Assembly (NCBI RefSeq): GCF_023715505.1
Contig: NZ_JAMBOH010000010.1
Span: 1 to 64,000 of the forward strand
DNA from: Neobacillus cucumis
Lineage (GTDB): Bacteria; Bacillota; Bacilli; Bacillales_B; DSM-18226
Reading direction: 5' to 3'
DNA length: 64,000 nt
The notes beneath the pieces are model-generated. The model worked only from the letters and a program-made list of their open reading frames with translations, ran no database searches and had not been told where the DNA came from. The translations under genes were made by a program, and so were the position numbers. Shown piece after piece: positions 60,622-64,000 of this stretch (position 1 is the stretch's first letter; every line of letters starts with the position of its first letter).

Positions 60622-61242
60622 CTAATTACCAATAAGATGCAGACAAAAGTCTAAATCGGCCTGTAAATGACTTTTCATTAGCATTTCGGCTTTTTCACCG
60701 TCTCTGGCCTTAATGGCTTCATAGATTTCTTCGTGTTCATCAATGAGATGGGGGCGGTTGTAAAATACAACGGTTTTACGGAAAAGATAAATCGTAGATT
60801 GCATCCGATCAATAATATCAATCATAACTGGATTATTGCTGGCGTGAACAATAATTTCATGAAAGCGTTCATTAGCACGCATGATCTCTTCGACAGTACC
60901 TTTCCTTCCAATCTCAACACAATTATATAGAGATTCCAGTTCGTCTTCCTTCAGATAGGATGCTGCACATTTTGCTGAAAAGCCTTCTAATAAAATACGG
61001 ACTTGAAACATATTTCTCAAATCCTTTTCGGTCGGCTTAACCACCCTCTTATTCACAATAAGCCCTTCTTGTTCCAATTTGCGAATGGACTCACGTATAG
61101 GGGTTCGGCTCACACCTAATTCGGCAGCAACCTTTTCTTCAACGATCTTGGTCCCTCCGGGAAGCTCTCCATTTAAAATCTTATCACGAATAATTTCATA
61201 GGATTGATGGAAAGCAGGACGAGAACGATCACTTCCTAACAA
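60622..61242 (-). CDS. GntR-family (FadR/FCD subfamily) transcriptional regulator
   Basis: The 206-residue regulator has an N-terminal winged helix (YEIIRDKILNGELPGGTKIV, LGVSRTPIRESIRKLEQEGL) and an FCD ligand domain with RANERFHEIIVHASNNP and DEHEEIYEAIKARDGEKAE, whose His/Asp residues usually bind a metal and a small acid. The frame is open to GTG 61251, which overlaps GAGGTG; TTG at 61242 is the better start. It is divergent from the sugar-acid genes, and four GTATAC operators lie between, so it very likely controls them. Confidence 0.9.
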   Translation of the reverse strand: MLGSDRSRPAFHQSYEIIRDKILNGELPGGTKIVEEKVAAELGVSRTPIRESIRKLEQEGLIVNKRVVKPTEKDLRNMFQVRILLEGFSAKCAASYLKEDELESLYNCVEIGRKGTVEEIMRANERFHEIIVHASNNPVMIDIIDRMQSTIYLFRKTVVFYNRPHLIDEHEEIYEAIKARDGEKAEMLMKSHLQADLDFCLHLIGN

Positions 61243-61332
61243 AGATTTCACCTCAAATATGATTTCACTAATAAAATTATCTTACCAAATTTAAAGACAA
61301 AAAAATACCAAATTCATTTTATAACCATAATA

Positions 61333-61408
61333 CAGTATACACTAAATAAATTTTTGTATACAAAAATAAATAAAACCGTATACAAAATTAAAAAGTTAGT
61401 ATACAATG
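61333..61408 (+). promoter_or_regulatory. Four phased GTATAC operators over the dehydrogenase promoter
   Basis: GTATAC occurs at 61335, 61356, 61378 and 61399, with starts 21, 22 and 21 bases apart. The best site reads TTGTATACAA, the usual form for FCD-type GntR proteins. Sites 3 and 4 lie on a probable promoter with -35 TATACA (61379-61384), 17 bases, then -10 TACAAT (61402-61407). Two-turn spacing puts all sites on one face of the helix. Confidence 0.78.
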
Positions 61409-61426
61409 ACAAATGTAATCACTAAT

Positions 61427-61461
61427 TGAAAGCGATTGCGACAATATTGAAAACGCAATCA
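61427..61461 (+). promoter_or_regulatory. Two cre-like sites (CcpA)
   Basis: TGAAAACGCAATCA (61448-61461) fits the cre consensus TGWAANCGNTNWCA at 13 of 14 bases. TGAAAGCGATTGCG (61427-61440) fits at 12. They are 21 bases apart and lie downstream of the predicted start, where bound CcpA would block transcription. GATTGCG and CGCAATC in them are also complementary. Confidence 0.6.
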
Positions 61462-61504
61462 GCTAATTGCATATAAAATGAAAAGGTGTTAAGGAGGAAT
61501 AAAG

Positions 61505-62398
61505 ATGGAACGGAAAGTTGGTTTTATTGGGCTAGGAATCATGGGAAAGCCAATGTCATTAAACCTTATCAAGGCAGGGCACTCACTGACTGTTTTTGAT
61601 CTTAATCAAGAGGCGGTAAATAGTTTAGTAGAGGCTGGAGCGGCTGCAGCGGCATCACCTAAAGAAGTGGCAGAAAAAAGTGATGTCATTATTACCATGC
61701 TGCCAGCTTCTCAACACGTGAAACAAGTTGTTACAGGTGAAAATGGCATTTTAGAAGGAGCAAAAGAAGGTTCCGTCATCATTGATATGAGTTCTATTAC
61801 TCCTGAAGTATCAAGAGAACTTGCAAATGAAGCGGCAAAAAAAGGTGTAGGAATGCTTGATGCCCCTGTAAGCGGCGGGGAACCAAAAGCCATTGACGGT
61901 ACGTTAGCCATCATGGTCGGCGGTAAGGAAGAAGTTTTTGAAAGCGTACAATCCGTTCTTTACGGCATGGGAAAGGACGTAACCTTAGTAGGTGATAATG
62001 GCTGTGGTGTAACGGCAAAACTTGCCAATCAGATTATTGTAAACCTTAACATTGCCGCTATGTCTGAGGCACTTGTATTAGCAGCAAAGGCAGGTATTAA
62101 TGTTGAAAAAATGTACCAGGCCATCAGAAGTGGACTTGCAGGAAGTGCAGTGCTCGATGCAAAGGTACCAATGATTTTAGACCGAAACTTTGTTGCAGGC
62201 GGAAGCATTGCTATCAATATGAAAGACATAACCAATGTAATGGATACAGCCCATGAAATCGGTGTTCCATTACCGCTATCAAGCCAATTATTAGAGATTT
62301 TCCATGCGTTAAAGGTGGATGGAAAAATAAAAGACGATCATGGCAGCATTGTTAGATATTATGAAAAACTTGCAAATGTTGAAGTAAAGAGGGTTTAA
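61505..62398 (+). CDS. Beta-hydroxyacid dehydrogenase (LtnD/GarR-like)
   Basis: The 297-residue NAD(P)-dependent enzyme belongs to the 3-hydroxyisobutyrate dehydrogenase family. The GxGxxG loop is GFIGLGIMGKPMS (6-18), the substrate loop DAPVSGGEPKAIDGTLAIMVGG (119-140), and the catalytic Lys172 with Asn175 (AKLANQIIVN). Tartronate semialdehyde reductases and L-threonate/D-erythronate dehydrogenases share these features. The kinase and permease next to it favour a four-carbon sugar acid as substrate. ATG start with AAGGAGG. It is controlled by the GntR/cre sites upstream. Confidence 0.9.
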   Translation: MERKVGFIGLGIMGKPMSLNLIKAGHSLTVFDLNQEAVNSLVEAGAAAAASPKEVAEKSDVIITMLPASQHVKQVVTGENGILEGAKEGSVIIDMSSITPEVSRELANEAAKKGVGMLDAPVSGGEPKAIDGTLAIMVGGKEEVFESVQSVLYGMGKDVTLVGDNGCGVTAKLANQIIVNLNIAAMSEALVLAAKAGINVEKMYQAIRSGLAGSAVLDAKVPMILDRNFVAGGSIAINMKDITNVMDTAHEIGVPLPLSSQLLEIFHALKVDGKIKDDHGSIVRYYEKLANVEVKRV

Positions 62399-62401
62399 AA
62401 C

Positions 62402-63838
62402 ATGAATGAGACAAAGAGCGTATCCGTAGAAATTCTTGAAACTCTTCCTGAAGTAAACCGTGCCCAAGTTGATCTTTTGCTTGCGGAAGCACTAAAGACT
62501 TTGAATAAAAAAATTATTGTCCTGGATGATGATCCAACAGGTGTACAAACAGTCCATGACATTTCGGTTTTTACAGATTGGTCGCTAGAAAGCATTGAAC
62601 AAGGATTTAATGAAGAACAGTCCATGTTCTTTATCTTGACCAATTCAAGAGGGTTTACAGCAGAAGAAACTGAGAAGGCCCACCGGGAAATGGCGGAAAA
62701 TATTCTAACGGTGGCTTTGAAATTAAACCGGGAATTCATGATTATCAACCGTGGAGATTCAACTTTAAGAGGCCACTATCCTTTAGAAACAAACGTTTTA
62801 AAGGAAACGATTGAGACTGCTTCTGATTTGAAAATTGATGGCGAAGTAATCCTGCCTTTCTTCAAAGAGGGAGGACGCCTTACCATCAATAATATTCACT
62901 ATGTTCAGTACGGTGAGGAGCTTGTACCTGCCGGCGAAACAGAATTTGCCAAGGATCGCACCTTTGGGTACACAAAATCTGATTTAGGTGAATGGATTGA
63001 AGAGAAGTCTAATGGAGAATTTACAGCTGAAAATACGTTATATATTTCACTCGAACAGCTGCGTTCATTGCAGATTGAAAAAATAACCGAGCAGCTTCTT
63101 CAAGTAAACAACTTTAATAAAGTAGTAGTTAATGCTGTTGATGAGGCGGATGTAAAAATCTTTACCATTGCTTTAGTACAGGCTATCAACAGAGGTAAGA
63201 ACTTCTTGTTTAGGAGTGCAGCGGCTCTTCCAAAAGTTATTGGTGGAGTGAGCAATAAACCGCTGCTTACTAGAGCAGAATTAGTGGGAGAAGAAACAGG
63301 GAATGGCGGATTAATTATTATTGGTTCCCATGTGAAAAAAACGACCGAACAGCTGGAAGAGCTTAAAACGTTAAGTGCCATTGAATTTATTGAGCTTAAT
63401 AGCCATTTAGTTTTACAGCCTGAAGCATTTCAGAAAGAATGTGACCGGGTAATTGAAACAACTGAAGCTCTTATTAGTTCCGGTAAAACCGTTGCGGTTT
63501 ATACCAGCAGAAAGCGTCTTGACCTTGGGGAAGGCAAAAAGGAAGAAGAATTAAAACTCTCCGTTTCGATTTCAGATGCGGTCACAAGTATCGTCACTAG
63601 ATTACAAGTTAGACCGAACTTTCTCATTGCAAAAGGCGGGATTACCTCAAGTGATGTTGGGACAAAAGGCTTGAAGGTGAAGAGAGCAACAGTCGCTGGT
63701 CAGATTCGTCCTGGTATCCCGGTGTGGAGAACAGGGGCTGAAAGCAAGTATCCTGGTATGGCTTATGTCATTTTCCCAGGGAACGTAGGATCCAAAACCG
63801 ATTTAAAAGAGGTTGCTGAAATTTTAAGCGGTAACTAG
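62402..63838 (+). CDS. Four-carbon acid sugar kinase (OtnK/DUF1537 family)
   Basis: The 478-residue kinase has the N-terminal ATP-site motif VLDDDPTGVQTVHD, FFILTNSRGFTAEE and INRGDSTLRGHYPLE. The C-terminal domain has LIIIGSHVKKTTEQL, LIAKGGITSSDVGTKGL and VWRTGAESKYPGMAYVIFPGNVG. OtnK/DtnK enzymes phosphorylate the 3-keto form of threonate or erythronate after the dehydrogenase step. It starts three bases after the dehydrogenase stop. The aldolase of the pathway is not in the window and may lie beyond its end. Confidence 0.92.
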   Translation: MNETKSVSVEILETLPEVNRAQVDLLLAEALKTLNKKIIVLDDDPTGVQTVHDISVFTDWSLESIEQGFNEEQSMFFILTNSRGFTAEETEKAHREMAENILTVALKLNREFMIINRGDSTLRGHYPLETNVLKETIETASDLKIDGEVILPFFKEGGRLTINNIHYVQYGEELVPAGETEFAKDRTFGYTKSDLGEWIEEKSNGEFTAENTLYISLEQLRSLQIEKITEQLLQVNNFNKVVVNAVDEADVKIFTIALVQAINRGKNFLFRSAAALPKVIGGVSNKPLLTRAELVGEETGNGGLIIIGSHVKKTTEQLEELKTLSAIEFIELNSHLVLQPEAFQKECDRVIETTEALISSGKTVAVYTSRKRLDLGEGKKEEELKLSVSISDAVTSIVTRLQVRPNFLIAKGGITSSDVGTKGLKVKRATVAGQIRPGIPVWRTGAESKYPGMAYVIFPGNVGSKTDLKEVAEILSGN

Positions 63839-63849
63839 AATTTCTAAAA

Positions 63850-63877
63850 GGATGCCAATTAAGTTTGGTTGGCATCC
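63850..63877 (+). other. Hairpin between otnK-like gene and permease gene
   Basis: GGATGCCAA pairs with TTGGCATCC around a ten-base loop. It is followed by CCTTAAAC, not a T tract, so it is more likely a processing or stabilising stem, or a weak terminator, within the operon. Confidence 0.6.
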
Positions 63878-63904
63878 CCTTAAACAAAGGAGAAGATGGA
63901 GAAA

Positions 63905-64000
63905 ATGCCAATAGTATATATCTGCATAGGGGTAGCATTATTACTATTATTGATGGTGGTCTTTAAGTTAAATGCATTCATCTCGTTGATTGTAGTCGGA
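63905..64000 (+). CDS. GntP-family gluconate/sugar-acid permease (partial, cut by the window end)
   Basis: The first 32 codons read MPIVYICIGVALLLLLMVVF, then KLNAFISLIVVG, the standard first helix of GntP-type H+ symporters. ATG 63905 gives the family N-terminus; ATG 63896 in the same frame is closer to AAAGGAG. It is probably the transporter for the acid metabolised by the two preceding genes. Most of the gene lies outside the window. Confidence 0.8.
   Translation, partial: MPIVYICIGVALLLLLMVVFKLNAFISLIVVG

Overview
The window is chromosomal DNA of a low-GC, Gram-positive, endospore-former-type bacterium of the family Bacillaceae. The reasons are a Bacillus-type rRNA operon end, a guanine-riboswitch/PurR-controlled purEKBCSQLFMNHD operon, and the gene string yerA-yerB-yerC, pcrB-pcrA-ligA-camS(yerH), gatCAB, dgkB(yerQ)-rlmCD(yefA). 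These occur in the same order as in Bacillus subtilis but are separated by accessory blocks. The intergenic repeat families and the nir/glyoxylate modules suggest a Neobacillus- or Mesobacillus-like genus; this is inference, since no database was searched.

Layout. 1-530: 3' end of 23S rRNA, spacer, 5S rRNA and terminator. 531-2340: two copies of a modular intergenic repeat around a secreted beta-propeller protein. 2378-15575: a YebG-like (NETI) gene, PurR operator, promoter, guanine riboswitch with attenuator, then twelve purine genes from PRPP to IMP, mostly overlapping. 15660-26012: DUF2892 protein, yerA, yerB, yerC, pcrB, pcrA, ligA, camS. 26313-38470: rocA, two uncharacterised membrane proteins, the nirB-nirD-nasF-sirC-like nitrite reductase/siroheme cluster behind an Fnr/Rex-type site, the glyoxylate shunt pair aceB-aceA, and a YueI-like gene. 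38742-46783: fosB, osmC-like, vanZ-like, lysozyme-like, gatCAB, a VOC protein, DUF1697 and thioredoxin-like genes. 46892-51212: plsY, a collapsed methyltransferase gene, and an ECF sigma/anti-sigma/membrane-protein operon. 51307-56049: dgkB, pncA, pncB, rlmCD. 56050-60212: a decay zone (truncated Phd-type antitoxin, frameshifted pRiA4b-ORF3-like gene, rlmCD-like 3' remnant) with DUF4256, macrolide-type glycosyltransferase, DUF1456 and YgjP-type metallopeptidase genes. 60622-64000: a GntR regulator divergent from a four-carbon sugar-acid module (dehydrogenase, OtnK-type kinase, GntP-type permease cut by the window edge).

The genes fall into working units. The purine operon is under two-layer control. 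pcrA and ligA provide replication and repair functions. nirBD needs siroheme, which nasF and the SirC-like protein help make. aceB/aceA replenish C4 acids. pncA/pncB salvage nicotinamide. gatCAB makes Gln-tRNA/Asn-tRNA by transamidation.

The least explained items are: (1) the ECF sigma operon, whose sigma gene appears to start at a rare ATT codon and which carries a triple-repeat membrane protein and a 32-residue membrane peptide; (2) a gene-free convergent region holding five copies of a 15-19 bp AAACGTTT-centred palindrome; (3) two degenerate tandem arrays with a 20-21 bp period; (4) a modular stem-loop repeat family in minimal, medium and long forms; (5) four GTATAC operators at two-helical-turn spacing; (6) an RlmCD protein that lost three of the four iron-sulfur cysteines.
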